From Acheta domesticus (taxonomy: Eukaryota; Arthropoda; Insecta; Orthoptera; Gryllidae), in the NCBI GenBank assembly GCA_031308135.1, contig JAHLJT010008756.1, positions 76,367,397-76,431,396 on the forward strand: DNA of 64,000 bases. The letters are read 5' to 3'. The notes under the pieces are model-generated. The model made no database searches. It was not told the DNA's origin and saw only the letters and a list, made by a program, of their open reading frames with translations. The stretch's first letter is position 1; each line of letters opens with the position of its first letter. Below are positions 35,701 through 44,092 of the stretch, one piece after another. The position numbers and the translations under genes are program-made.

Positions 35701-36253
35701 GCTGCTGCATGCACTCTTGCGGTCATGTTTGAAAGCATTTGACAGTTGGAAAGCTAGAGACAAAGAAATTGCCTCACAAAGCATCTTTGAAAGAAGTGAC
35801 TCTGCTATTTTGTTGTAAATTATCACGCGGAATTTGGAGAAAAAATATTCCATCTAGACCGCGCTACATTTGAAATGTATTTTCTGCGCTAGTAATTAGT
35901 GCCAAAAATTGTTATAAATGATTGAATTAGTCGAACGGCACCTAACTTGATTCAATTTTGGCCGCTTGTGCGAACATCCCTATATTTAAGATCTGCGAAT
36001 AAATACTACTGACAATGTGAAACTTCTTTTGCTGAAATAAAGTTGGTAAATGATACGAGACGCAATAATTTGTTGTAGTGACCCGACGCCGAGTGCTGAT
36101 CCACTGCTGCAGGGAGTGGATTGGAAACCCTTCACAGAGCATCAACATCATTACCTCTACATTGGAGCAGATCTTCATTCCGGGAAAGATCTAAACAAGA
36201 AGCGAGCCCAATTCTGGAAGGAATTTTATAGGAAATTTTATCATGATTCGTGA
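13446..36253 (+). CDS. Carboxylesterase gene 2 (FE4/alpha-esterase-like), nine-exon model
   Basis: The model joins 13446-13603, 19733-20042, 23930-24112, 25652-25854, 27731-27902, 28199-28380, 31891-32041, 35310-35439 and 36079-36253. Every intron is GT-AG and phase is kept throughout, giving 553 residues and a TGA. The fold is a type-B carboxylesterase. Oxyanion hole HGGG is at 119-122, GESAGG has nucleophile Ser200, the acid is Glu335 in TSRES, and His456 is in GHGED. Disulphide pairs Cys73-Cys94 and Cys252-Cys263 and several N-x-S/T sites fit a secreted or ER-processed glycoprotein. The family acts in ester detoxification, lipid and odorant or hormone ester turnover; GESAG rather than GQSAG argues against a classical juvenile hormone esterase. 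There is no HxEL retention signal at the C-terminus (KFYHDS). The start codon exon is missing, as residue 1 is preceded by an acceptor. Confidence 0.93.
13625..15245 (+). repeat. Full-length copy A of the 305-bp-unit dispersed repeat
   Basis: It lies 21 bp inside intron 1. The left end is 'ctagtggtccttcacaatgg' followed by 'actttcccgtattag'. The phrase 'gccgtttttgagaaaatgg' (diverged) recurs near 13873, 14180, 14490 and 14795, giving units of about 305-310 bp. The unit array is followed by 'agatcgaccgggga', 'acagacggacagacggacg' and the hairpin end around 15163-15233 with GTATACGTACGTATAG and 'gggaaagtaa'. 'ACTTTCCC' near the left end and 'GGGAAAGT' near the right look like short inverted termini. 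There is no coding capacity. It matches the reversed copy at 47655-51363 along its whole length. Confidence 0.85.
15690..15832. repeat. Inverted repeat with ~52-bp arms
   Basis: 'aaaactaaaagtaatgctat' (15699-15718) is repeated in reverse complement as 'atagcattacttttagtttt' near 15807-15826. Pairing extends outward and inward through 'acacaatatata'. The loop is about 30 bp. It is probably a MITE or part of the Penelope-like fragment just downstream. Confidence 0.7.
15985..16014 (+). other. Degenerate hammerhead-like motif of a Penelope-type 3' tail
   Basis: CTGATGA at 15985-15991 is followed by a GGAGAC/GTCTCC stem and AAAC where GAAAC is expected. 'CTGATGA-stem-GAAAC' is the core of hammerhead ribozymes, which are known from Penelope-like elements. 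The G-to-A change in GAAA should abolish cleavage. Confidence 0.4.
16254..16391. mobile_element. MITE-like palindrome (~138 bp)
   Basis: Arms of about 65 bp centre near 16322: 'gggtattaataca..gagtgtga' on the left pairs with 'ttcacacgagtgtattaatac' on the right, and the outer ends pair 'agtac..tatgaaac' with 'gtttcatacggtact'. It has no coding content. It could fold into a near-perfect hairpin inside intron 1. Confidence 0.7.
16392..18290. other. Intron 1 sequence, no recognised element
   Basis: No exon or transposon is recognised. A patch at 17970-18110 is richer in CpG ('gagcgcgtcc', 'gagcgcgaaagagacgc') and could be regulatory or decayed repeat; I see no supporting motif. Confidence 0.4.
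18291..18440. repeat. Compound (CA/CG)n-(TA)n microsatellite
   Basis: Alternating purine-pyrimidine sequence of CA and CG steps to about 18395 is followed by about 22 TA repeats. The alternation is Z-DNA-prone. The RARTHTHT...IYIYIY open frame is an artefact. Confidence 0.95.
18441..19017. other. Intron 1 sequence, no recognised element
   Basis: AT-rich, with no exon or repeat recognised. Confidence 0.4.
19018..19462 (+). repeat. SINE-like repeat, copy 4
   Basis: It carries 'ttgctagatagctaggga', 'gtcaggagaaaaattctagc', 'tctgactggtag', 'taccctaacaaaatgg', 'ctggtcctggctgg', 'acccacgtgtaggtc' and the 3' block 'ccgggactaatgatcttagc'. The order matches copies 1 and 2. It lies about 270 bp before exon 2. 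Confidence 0.75.
19733..20042 (+). CDS. Esterase gene 2, exon 2 (EDCL signature and oxyanion hole)
   Basis: The acceptor is 'tttgtattttcag' and the donor 'gtaagc', leaving one base. It encodes residues 53-155: EPWEGVRDA, Cys73, the type-B signature [12 protein letters not shown] (Cys94), [11 protein letters not shown] (oxyanion hole 119-122), YGPDYIV and [11 protein letters not shown]. All are canonical in sequence and spacing. Confidence 0.97.
20068..20205 (+). repeat. tRNA-like SINE head, copy 5
   Basis: 'gcgatagctcagagcaac' (box A-like) and 'agggttcgaatcctgaacg' (a good box B) stand about 50 bases apart, then 'gattttcgatgctgcaaatc', resembling the start of the body of copy 4. It begins 26 bp after the exon-2 donor and appears 3'-truncated. 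It is too diverged for a functional tRNA. Confidence 0.65.
20206..20659. other. Intron 2 sequence, no recognised element
   Basis: AT-rich; nothing recognised. Confidence 0.4.
20660..20937 (-). repeat. tRNA-derived SINE with (AAT)n tail
   Basis: On the minus strand it starts 'ccgtccggtggccgagatcg' (box A-like) and has 'gggggttcgagtcccgcctc' (box B) about 50 bases on. About 150 bp of body follow, then a long (AAT)n tail, read as (ATT)n on the plus strand at about 20680-20721. It lies directly at the 3' end of the LINE at 20940-23565 and in the same orientation. Confidence 0.8.
20940..23565 (-). pseudogene. Decayed R2/R4-type (Dong-like) non-LTR retrotransposon
   Basis: Read on the minus strand, fragments occur in the order of a single-ORF LINE with a C-terminal restriction-like endonuclease. 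First is an N-terminal segment ([12 protein letters not shown], then [17 protein letters not shown]). The reverse transcriptase follows, with [33 protein letters not shown] and [11 protein letters not shown] (the FxDD-type active site). Next come [10 protein letters not shown] and [10 protein letters not shown], a zinc-finger-like [16 protein letters not shown], and finally [20 protein letters not shown]...DVAEP, the PD-(D/E)XK-like endonuclease. In-frame stops and shifts split it near 22860, 22330, 21760 and 21420, so it is inactive. The R4 rather than R2 assignment is from memory of the motif wording. Confidence 0.88.
23566..23929. other. Intron 2 sequence, no recognised element
   Basis: AT-rich, starting with a short 'attattattagtagtagtg' run beside the LINE; otherwise nothing recognised. 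Confidence 0.4.
23930..24112 (+). CDS. Esterase gene 2, exon 3 (nucleophile elbow)
   Basis: The acceptor is 'aatccccag' and the donor 'gtacat'. It completes Gly156 and encodes residues to Lys216: [18 protein letters not shown], then [14 protein letters not shown] and [13 protein letters not shown], with Ser200 as the nucleophile. It ends one base into Gly217. Confidence 0.97.
24113..25334. other. Intron 3, no recognised element
   Basis: AT-rich. 'gatctttggatgtctcacga' and 'gatcataggatgtccctaga' near 24961-25013 form a short direct repeat. Nothing else is recognised. Confidence 0.45.
25335..25640 (+). repeat. SINE-like repeat, copy 6, abutting exon 4
   Basis: It shares 'tatatcctcatcttccacac', 'gccgacgtggaggtcgaccc' and 'acgaaaccaatgaccataac' with the 3' halves of copies 1, 2 and 4, and ends with 'ctaaataatcaatc', like the AATC tail of copy 2. 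The 5' part is degraded. The tail ends about 11 bp before the exon-4 acceptor. Confidence 0.65.
25652..25854 (+). CDS. Esterase gene 2, exon 4
   Basis: The acceptor 'tatcgtttcag' and donor 'gtacgt' bound residues 217-284. It has [12 protein letters not shown], the conserved segment after the nucleophile, and Cys252 and Cys263, the second family disulphide ([17 protein letters not shown]). It ends in phase 0. Confidence 0.97.
25855..27730. other. Intron 4, no recognised element
   Basis: 1.9 kb of AT-rich sequence with no exon, transposon or long repeat that I recognise. Confidence 0.45.
27731..27902 (+). CDS. Esterase gene 2, exon 5 (catalytic acid)
   Basis: The acceptor is 'ttcatgtacag' and the donor 'gtatga'. 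Residues 285-341 include [11 protein letters not shown] and [13 protein letters not shown], where Glu335 takes the place of the catalytic acid. The family usually has EG after this position; here it is ES. Confidence 0.95.
28199..28380 (+). CDS. Esterase gene 2, exon 6
   Basis: The acceptor is 'caatgtttcag' and the donor 'gtaagt'. Residues 342-402 form the variable helical region between the acid and the histidine ([15 protein letters not shown]..., then ALRQFYMDG). NET and NDT are possible N-glycosylation sites. It ends in phase 0. Confidence 0.95.
28381..31890. other. Intron 6, no recognised gene
   Basis: A block at about 29035-29075 ('gcgcgtctgcggttaagaat') reappears inverted near 30160-30205, suggesting repeat ends around an insertion. 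On the minus strand near 31195-31245, 'atatagctcagtggttgcca' resembles a tRNA box A and may be a SINE remnant. A (CTTTG)n run of about four units lies at 31284-31307. No coding exon was found. Confidence 0.45.
31891..32041 (+). CDS. Esterase gene 2, exon 7
   Basis: The acceptor is 'ttatgttgcag' and the donor 'gtatgc'. Residues 403-452 ([19 protein letters not shown]...) align with the first half of the GC-rich exon at 8032-8318 in gene 1. It ends one base into the glycine just before the catalytic His motif. Confidence 0.94.
32042..32538. other. Start of intron 7, nothing recognised
   Basis: AT-rich sequence up to the foldback element. Confidence 0.45.
32539..34204. mobile_element. Foldback (long-TIR) element, 1666 bp, TA target site
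   Basis: The ends are CAGGGTGTCCCACCAACTAT on the left and the inverse of CAGGTTGTCCCACCAACTAT on the right, each flanked by TA. The arms stay alignable for about 440 bp ('gcaatggatagatcctgaaa', 'atatttcgtgtagcagccct', 'ggggtggccgtgaggga') and more weakly to about 33070 and 33665, so almost the whole element is a palindrome. No transposase is visible. The TA duplication and terminal sequence suggest a non-autonomous Tc1/mariner-superfamily relative; that assignment is inferred. Confidence 0.85.
34205..35309. other. End of intron 7, nothing recognised
   Basis: AT-rich, no exon or repeat recognised. Confidence 0.45.
35310..35439 (+). CDS. Esterase gene 2, exon 8 (catalytic histidine)
   Basis: The acceptor is 'atgtgttcaag' and the donor 'gtaaaa'. 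Residues 453-495 include [12 protein letters not shown] with catalytic His456, and [14 protein letters not shown]. It ends two bases into Gly496, the same phase-2 boundary as the gene-1 exon ending at 8318. The acceptor has a poor polypyrimidine tract. Confidence 0.95.
35440..36078. other. Intron 8, nothing recognised
   Basis: AT-rich, no repeat or exon recognised. Confidence 0.5.
36079..36253 (+). CDS. Esterase gene 2, last exon
   Basis: The acceptor is 'tttgttgtag'. Residues 496-553 read [20 protein letters not shown], then [24 protein letters not shown], and end KFYHDS-TGA at 36251-36253. It has the usual C-terminal pattern W.P.......YL.I...L......R..FW with no retention or GPI signal. 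Confidence 0.95.
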
Positions 36254-36494
36254 TGTATGTGCTAGTCCAAAAATACTTGTTACATAAAACAAAAAATTTC
36301 GTTTGCAAACCGTGTTACATAACGGTCCCTAAGCGTAACTTCTACGTTATAAAATAATGGGTTTTATATTGGATAAAAGCACAAAAATATACACAATTTT
36401 CAATTTTTTAAACAAAATAATGATCAATGAATCCTTTAATTAACTTAAATACGTTGACCGATTTTATTTAAAAACTATATGTGTTCCTAAGGGC

Positions 36495-36500
36495 AATAAA
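36495..36500 (+). promoter_or_regulatory. Candidate polyadenylation signal of esterase gene 2
   Basis: AATAAA lies 242 bases after the stop codon, a plausible 3' UTR length. Other A/T-rich near-matches follow. Confidence 0.5.
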
Positions 36501-36851
36501 CTCTGAGCAGATAGTATCGTTTTTTCATTATAATAAATTATGTACTTAAATTTCCTTCATTCTACCAATCCATCTTTTACCTTGTTTTAACCGCTGATTC
36601 ACCTATTCACGAAAGTAGTTTGGTATTAAATTATTTGATAGCCAAGATAAATGAAGTGTAGTTTATCTATAAATTCGCAGGCCGAAAAATTATTTGGCAG
36701 CATTTTTACTGTTTAAGAAAAAACTAAGTGAATTAGGTAAACACTCGTATTTTACTTTTTTACTCAACAAATGACGCGTGTGATATCATGAATCAGTATT
36801 TATTGCTACGTTAACCACATTATATATCAATTATGGTGATCAATAATTTAA
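36501..36851. other. Spacer after esterase gene 2
   Basis: AT-rich; nothing recognised. Confidence 0.4.
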
Positions 36852-36910
36852 AAAACAGAAAAATTCTTGAAATAACAGTTTTATACAATATTAAATGAAA
36901 TACATACTAA

Positions 36911-36949
36911 TCACGTTTCGGAAATTATTGATTTTCATCATCAGGTGAC
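36911..36949 (-). other. Hammerhead-like CTGATGA...GAAAC motif
   Basis: On the minus strand, CTGATGATGAAAATCAATAA is followed by TTTCCGAAACGTGA: the hammerhead core CTGATGA and GAAAC separated by a GAAA/TTTC stem. The partner at 39051-39093 on the plus strand has CTCATGG instead and is degenerate. The first pair of stem II is mismatched, so activity is doubtful. Confidence 0.4.
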
Positions 36950-37511
36950 AAAACAAATACAATATTATAACAATGGCTAGATACAACCAGAAGACTAACA
37001 CCAAGCGTTTTAGGGCCTTAAAAACTATGGTGTGAAACGTTTTTCACACCATAATCTATAAGACGAGACATTCCTCGACAGTCAATTAAATTTTCGGTTC
37101 CGCGCTTTAATACTATCAAGGCCACCACAATATTTCAGCCGTTGATGCTGGTAGCAATTTTTGTGACGACACGCTTGGATGGCTTAGATTCCTCAATCTT
37201 ATATTTAGGCTTTCTGTATACACCGTGGATTGTTGAGTCTGATTAGGTTTATTTGCATAATCATTAATTAAAGGTTTGCTCTCCAGCAACAACTAGAAGT
37301 ACTACTAAAGTTACTTGATACATATGAAGAGTGTTTCTTATGCGTGTAGTGAAACTATTCAATTAACGTTTTGCCACGATCTCTAAGTGCTGTGTACTCA
37401 ATTGTGGAGGGATGTGGGTGAACAGTGAAGAGTGAAGACTGTGTTTTACCTGTACCAATATTTTCGTTATCATTCGATGAAATTTTCAAGTCAGCCGGTT
37501 TAGACACGTAG

Positions 37512-37942
37512 CTTTCTCAAAAGTAAAAAGCTAATATTTTTGTGACTATCACGAAAAGCTAAAACTAACTGACAAGGAATATTGAATAATTACTTAAATG
37601 TCTTTTAGGAAGTGTTGGGAATTGTTCCAAGGAAATTTCACAATTCAATTATTAATTTTTCAAATTTCACACCCCAGCAAGCTGGCACTCTCACTCTCCA
37701 AAACCCCCTCGGTTCCTCACAACAAATCAAGGAAAGTTAAACAATATTGCAAAGAGTAGGTCTGTATTTGCCCGATCCGGTATTTTCGTACTACTTTACT
37801 TGGCTTTCTCAAGACTAAAAACGTTTTTTATTATTTTTGTGACAGTCAAAGAAAGCGAAAAGCAAACTATCAAGGAAGATTGAATAATTTCTTCAAATGT
37901 TGTTTTTAACGAAGTATAAATTGTTCCAAGAACATCTCTCTA
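37512..37942 (+). repeat. Direct repeat, two ~130-bp units 291 bp apart
   Basis: 'tttctcaaaagtaaaaagct...atttttgtgac...gaaaagc' at 37512-37640 recurs diverged at 37803-37942 ('tttctcaagactaaaaacg...atttttgtgac'), each ending with 'attgttccaag'. It lies inside the segment interrupting the reversed Penelope arm. Confidence 0.65.
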
Positions 37943-38472
37943 TAATTCTGTATAAACGTTTATTGAAAATTGGTTTCCAACATCAAGTGCATCAATTGCG
38001 TTGTTATTTTGTTTGATATTCTGCAAGTACAATAGTAGTTCCTCTCCTTCCCTCTCCTTCTTTATGGAAAGGAGAGACGAATGGATAGGGAAAGGGAAAG
38101 ACATTCGAGAGTTCTCGCACGGGTACGCTAGTATTATCTAACAGTATGGAAGGGAAATAGAGAATGAGAGACATGGTAAAATCAGACAGAAAGAAATTAA
38201 AAATAACAATATGAGAAATATCTTAATTTTTAGAAAACAAGTTCAATAATCCCTCATATATTTTGGTAAATTTATTGGATTCTACCTACAAGGATATGTT
38301 TTGATGTACAGTGTTTCTAAGATACATTTTCATGAGCTAACATTTTTATTTCTTGGAAATTTACATTATGAGAAGTTACAATTCTATGTTGTGTTAAAGA
38401 ATTTTATCTAAATATCAAGTCTTTAATATTTCTTTTATGCTGAAATAATCTTGTAATATAGTCAATAATGTG

Positions 38473-38810
38473 ATGGATACTACAGCAAAATTAGACATAA
38501 ACAATGTAGTCTATCAAATCTATTGTAATGATTGTAATAGATTTTATATTGGCCACACTAAACGAAAATTGAGTACAAGATTATTAGAGCACAAAAGAAA
38601 TATTTAAGACCTGACATGTTGACAAAATTCTTTTACACAACATAGAATTGTAACTTCTAATCATGTGAATTTCCAAGAAATAAGAATTTTAGCCCTGAAA
38701 ATTTATCGTATTTTAGATTGATATCAGAAACGCTGTACATCAAAATATCTCCTTGTTTAAATACACAGGTAAATCCAATAAATTTACCAAAATATATGAT
38801 GGAATATTAA
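38473..38810 (+). pseudogene. GIY-YIG endonuclease domain fragment of a Penelope-like element
   Basis: The frame from ATG 38473 reads ...VVYQIYCNDCNRFYIGHT then KRKLSTRLLEHKRNI and stops at 38605-38607. The C..C....YIG.T.R.L..R..EH pattern is the GIY-YIG nuclease of Penelope-like elements. After a frame change, RLISETLYI and LNTQVNPINLPKYM (to the stop at 38808-38810) match the end of that domain. No reverse transcriptase is left, so the copy is 5'-truncated and dead. Confidence 0.8.
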
Positions 38811-39150
38811 ACATATTTCCTAAAAATCCAGATATCTCTCTTATTGGTATTTTTAATTTCTTTCTGTTCTAACTTGTGCTGATTTTACAATTTGTCTCTA
38901 TCTATTTACTTTCATACAGTTGGACAATATCATACTAAAATTTTCTGAAGTTTTTAACAAGATGCGTTCTGTTGACTTGCGTACATTCATTTTTTGGAAT
39001 TATTCTCTTTGTATCTAGCCATTGTTTATAATATTATATTTATTTGCTATGTCACCTCATGGCGGAAAATCAGTAATTTCTGAAACTTTGTGAACACTAT
39101 GTTTTCATTTAAAATCGTATAAAACATTCATTTCAAGAATTTTTTTGTCT

Positions 39151-39929
39151 CTTAAAAGATTGACCGACATAATTAATATAACTGAAAACATAGACCGAAA
39201 CTAAAAATATTATTTACACCCACATTATATACAATCTCACTGACATTTTGTGTTCAAAATGCCAAGACATAGATCTTCGGAACATAACTAAAATACATCA
39301 CGTCATGCTAATTAGCAAATCTCGTAACTCCATACTCCCTCGTCTATTTTCAGTTTGCTTCATGATTAAATATTATGAAAGAAGAGAAATAAATAAATGT
39401 AAATAACAAATGGATCTTAAGTAATTAAGTTTCCCAGTATTAATAAGTCCAATGAGAAATGAAACTAAAATTCTGCTTCCCGACTATGTTTATCCTTTCC
39501 TACGCCAAACTGTCCAATCTGGAGTTACAAGGTTTGCTAATTAGGATGACTAGAAGAGAAACTTCAACACGGTACAAATCTGGCAGCGTCTACATCTGCC
39601 ATTTAAAATTACTCTCAAACAATAGCATTATATGGGTATCATACAAATATCTCAAATATTTTGTTTATAATTTTACTTTGCAGCACTTTGAAATCACTAC
39701 TCATTTTTCGAGGGGTGCATGGTGATCACGTCCTAGATCCCAGTTGCTCATGGTTTCCCTTCTCCTCAAGCAACGAGCGATAGAAGATTCTTCACCGACA
39801 CTACTATCGAGGCATTGAAATGCTTTGTTTTACATTCGCGGGGTGAGGACGCTCGAATTTTTTTCGTGGAGACATGTAACAATAGGGTTCCCTGGTTCTT
39901 GCAATCGACAATTCTGAAAATGAAAAAAA
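39151..39929. other. Spacer, nothing recognised
   Basis: No gene; an open frame at 39459-39725 has no family motif. Confidence 0.4.
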
Positions 39930-42492
39930 GGGTCCCCCCCGATAAGATGGTAAAAAGTTCCCCTCAACCAAATTACATATGAGTGGTTACACTATAATTC
40001 TAACATAAAAATAATATTTTTGAAAGGTTTCTTAGCCTCCGTCCCACCACCCACACCCCTATACAGCCAAAAACGTGCTTTTTTAATTTCAATTTTTTTC
40101 GACAACTTAACACTATTTTATCAGACTGAAAAAAATTTTATAAATAAGAACACAACTTGGACTATCAGAAAAACATTTTTCAATATTTTCTCAGGCCCAA
40201 ATTCAAACACAAAAAATATTTTCGAAAAAAGATATCAAGAAATATTTTTTACTATGTCTTAGAAGCCTGGAACAGGCTCGAAAAAAATGTCAATGGTTTC
40301 TCTTAAAACACAAATTGTTGTGCATTTTTTTCAGATTTTTGCGATTACTGGGCTGCAGTTAAAAAATTAAAAACCATTTTCCCGCCTTTAAACACCTGGT
40401 CTTTCAATATACTTTGAAACTGACTGCAACGGTTCTGTGCATTTATTTTAGTGTTTATTATACATTTGTATACATTGTTGTAGCACCCAAGTAAGTTTTG
40501 ATTTTGGAAAATACTTACAAAGTATCACTTTTAAAGCTTTCTAATCGTTTGCGTAAGTAATCGTACGCTACGGAAAGACGATAGTTTTGGCAATTTATAA
40601 GAAACAATCGACACAAGACCTTGTAAGTGCGATACTGGTGGATAAAAAATTACACCCCATCCTACATCAAACAGATTTTAGAAGAAAAAATAGAAGTTTG
40701 CAGATTATGACATACAAAAAAAGATTATTGCAACACACATTATAATGGCAAATAACTCGGAAGCGATGCTTCCTAGGCCTTTTAAAATAGGTTTGCTTGT
40801 CTCCTGGGGACACGACTTTTTTTTGAGAACAAGTCGATTCTAACAGACGACATGTTTTGGGGTACGGGTAGATGACAAATGGGGAAATGATAAGGGACAT
40901 TTCGTGTGCAGTCGAGGGGACAGTGGGAAAGTGAAGGGGAACAGATAAGGCCCCGATTATATTGTTGGGATGTATTTTTCAAAATATCACTTTTATGATC
41001 ATCCTATTTTACAATTTTGCATATTAGTTCTTTTGTGTCTGCCCTTTCCGTAGCACAGATGGACAGAAAACAGAAGCCGATATCAATGTAAAATTAAATT
41101 GAAGGAAAATATTGAAATTATTTTTCACGATAAAATTAACGGGACTATTTTATTTTCTGCGAATTTTTATCTCAACGCTCAGCAATATGAGAATGAATTC
41201 TCTCGCATAGTACTGGATCTATAATGCCGTAAACTACTTTCCGGGGGGTGAGAGTTTGCAGTTGGGTGCTACATTAAATCAATTTTCAATTTTCGTACAA
41301 TTATTATTTACAAAGTGCAGAGTTTTCGCACGTGTACAGATTGTACGAGTGTCTCTATATTTATACGTATTCAAGAACAAATCCTTAGGTAAAGGAAAAG
41401 ACAACTTTTTCTCTAGTCTAAAACATCTACAGACGTGAGACCACAGGCTTCCGCAACCAATGCGTTACTATTTATCTGTCCGGGAGGCGCCGCGTTCTAG
41501 ACTCAGTTGTCAACGTTTTAGCTGCTATTCTGTGGCCTTCCTCCTCAAGCAAGGTCGCACGTGCCTAGAACGCGGTAACTGCCGAACTGCCAAGTGGTTG
41601 ACTACAAATGTCTTAGTTTTTTTTAAACTATGACCCAGCTATTAAAAAAATATGAAAAAATTCACAAGCATTATGAGATGAAGTTTTAAGATTATTCTCG
41701 TGCCAGTGTCTGTGTTCTAAGACAAGTAAAACAGTTCTTGTAAATCTGGGTCTAACATCTTCCCCTTCATTTTTCCATATGTCCCCCAATTATCTCACAA
41801 ATATGACCGAATTTTTATTTAATAAACTGTCAAACACTATTATCTTTCCGTAGCGTACGATTACTTATGCAAATGATTAGAAAGCTTTAAAAATGATACT
41901 TTGTAAGTATTTTCCAAAATCAAAACTTACTTGGGTGCTACAACAATGTATACAAATGTATAATAAACACTAAAATAAATGCACAGAACCGTTGCAGTCA
42001 GTTTCAAAGTATATTGAAAATCCAGGTGTTTAAAGGCGGGAAAATGGGTTTTATTTTTTTAACTGCAGCCCAGTAATCGCAAAAATCTGAAAAAAATGCA
42101 CAACAATTTGTGTTTTAAGAGAAACCATTGACATTTTTTTCGAGCCTGTTCCAGGCTTCTAAGACACAGTAAAAATATTTCTTGATATTTTTTTTTCGAA
42201 AATATTTTTTTGTGTTTGAATTTGGGCCTGAGAAAATATTGAAAAATGTTTTTCTGATAGTCCAAGTTGTGTTCTTATTTATAATATTTTTTTCAGTCTG
42301 ATAAAATAGTGTTAAGTTGTCGAAAAAAATTGAAATTAAAAAAGCACGTTTTTGGCTGTATAGGGGTGTGGGTGGTGGAATGGAGGCTAAGAAACCTTTC
42401 AAAAATATTATTTTTATGTTAGAATTATAGTGTAACCACTCATATGTAATTTGGTTGAGGGGAACTTTTTACCATCTTATCCGGGGGGACCC
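39930..42492. mobile_element. Foldback element, 2563 bp, ~655-bp inverted arms
   Basis: The left end 'gggtccccccc' then 'gataagatggtaaaaagttc' is mirrored at the right end by 'gaactttttaccatcttatc' and 'cggggggaccc'. The arms (39930-40586 and 41842-42492) run in register through 'acccacacccctatacagcc', 'ggctgcagttaaaaaatta' and 'aagtaatcgtacgctacgga' with few differences, so the insertion or arm conversion is recent. The 1.25-kb centre has no recognisable coding sequence. No target-site duplication is obvious. Superfamily unknown. Confidence 0.88.
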
Positions 42493-43099
42493 TTAAGGCT
42501 ATCAACACGTGGCACAATTAGAATCTGATTTTCCAACACTACATATTTCAAGAAAAATATAATATGTCACCTGCCTAGGAGTTGTGAATCGCATTTCCTC
42601 AGTGTTCGTGTGCCAGCAAACGGTTATCTGTGGTGGCGAAAAAACTTACTACCCCAAGGAAAAAATACTTGTCACCGCCAAGGAGATTCGATAAAGCGCC
42701 GAGCGTCAATAAACAGGAATAGTGTCGATGTATGCGTGAATGTCTCCCGTTTCATGTGCGATGCGATCCGCCCACGGTGTAAGATAGGTGTGTCAACTAG
42801 CCGCCTTTGGGGCAAATTTTCTGAAGCCAGTGTGAGGCAAGTTCTTCGCTTGTCCGTACGTTGCGCACGATCGGTTTGGGTCACGGTGTAAGATACACAT
42901 CTTAAAATTAGGCTATTACACAGTTTTACAAAATATTTCCTACCCATTTTCGTAACAGTTCGCTCTATACTTTACCAATTCCACCGCGAAACGACAAATC
43001 ACTGTTTTGAAAATTATAATCAGCTAACCACAGAGCTGTCGAATGGATCACGGCCAATCACGACCTTGCCATAAGCTTCAATTTTAGACTGGGAGTGAA
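42493..43099. other. Spacer, nothing recognised
   Basis: A 93-codon open frame at 42610-42891 is less AT-rich than its surroundings but has no motif I recognise. Confidence 0.4.
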
Positions 43100-43420
43100 C
43101 GCACCTATATATCTTACATCGCCACAGCTGGTCCGATCGTAACTTTCTCGTACACTATACGTACGTACGTATAGGCAAAGTTATGTAATGCTACGCGAAA
43201 AAACGGAGGATTTTCGGCAGAAAAACTCTTTTTGCAGGGCCCTGGTAATGAAAAAGTGGATAAATTATGAAAACAAAATCTCCTAACACATGCTGCAACC
43301 AAAATCCCTATTTTGTGGGTCCTTGATACCGAAAAAACAATTGAAAGCAATACGTTTGTTTGGTTAAAAAAACAATGGTATACCCCAAGAAACAATTAAT
43401 TCGCGACTGTCTAATCAAAA
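43100..43420 (-). repeat. Right-end fragment of the 305-bp-unit repeat, reversed
   Basis: 'actttctcgtacactatacg' and 'tacgtacgtataggcaaagt' form the terminal hairpin, then 'taatgctacgcgaaaaaa', 'gattttcggcagaaaaac' and 'gggtccttgataccgaaaaa' as in the copy at 47655. Similarity is lost near 43400. Confidence 0.8.
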
Positions 43421-44012
43421 TGTTAGTTTCAAAATAAGGTTGTACAACGTAAGCATGTTTAACCTTCCGGCGGGCGCGAGCAGCACTTGTTGCTGACTTT
43501 GTGTTTTTATTGTTCTCAAAGGGAGTACGGCTATTTCACAAGTCAGGGTGCTTCAGTATTCTCCCTTGGTAACACTCTAAACGAAATGCAGGAATCCTCG
43601 TTTCGTTACCTGCTCCGTATCAATCATAAAGGAGATTTGAAAGTAAAGGTGTTCTGACTGCAGCATTTTGTGCTCTACAGCGTCCACTCATGTAACTATT
43701 TTTGGTATTCCAAACGAACATTTTACTAATTCAGATTGTTCGTTTACATGTATTTTCGATCACTGTAAGGAAAATTAGAGATGTTCAAATGTTTTTTGTT
43801 GATTTTTTCCATTACTTGTAGTCTTATTTTTGTTTTTCTTTGCTGAAACTTGTGTAATAGAAGAAGAAATCAGGCATCTTCTTGAGTAACTGGAAACGGC
43901 TTGTTCAAAACCAATTAATGCTTTTGTAAAGTTTAAGAGCAGAAGACTGTTTCCTTAATTTTTCTATTTAATAACAATTTTCTAGTTAATTTTATTATTA
44001 TTTTTCGTATTA
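43421..44012. other. Spacer, nothing recognised
   Basis: AT-rich; no gene or repeat recognised. Confidence 0.4.
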
Positions 44013-44092
44013 GGGTCATTCCATGCAAAAAAGTAGGAAATCTGACACTACATCTCTGAATTTAAAATATCTATTAAAATATGGGTTCAACC

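Larger units (their letters stand above)
36852..39150. mobile_element. Penelope-like retroelement remnant with inverted 3' segments
   Basis: The right part (38465-39150) reads as the 3' end of a Penelope-like element on the plus strand. The left part holds the same 3' end in reverse: 38128-38480 matches 38560-38940 inverted, and 36852-36985 matches 39005-39150 inverted ('tctagccattgtt', 'aaatca.taatttc'). About 1.1 kb (37000-38128) interrupts the reversed arm. Penelope-like elements are known for partial copies in inverted or tandem arrangement. Confidence 0.7.

Noticed and set aside
42610..42891. 93-codon frame with less AT bias
   Set aside because: No domain, no splice context and an equal-sized frame on the other strand.
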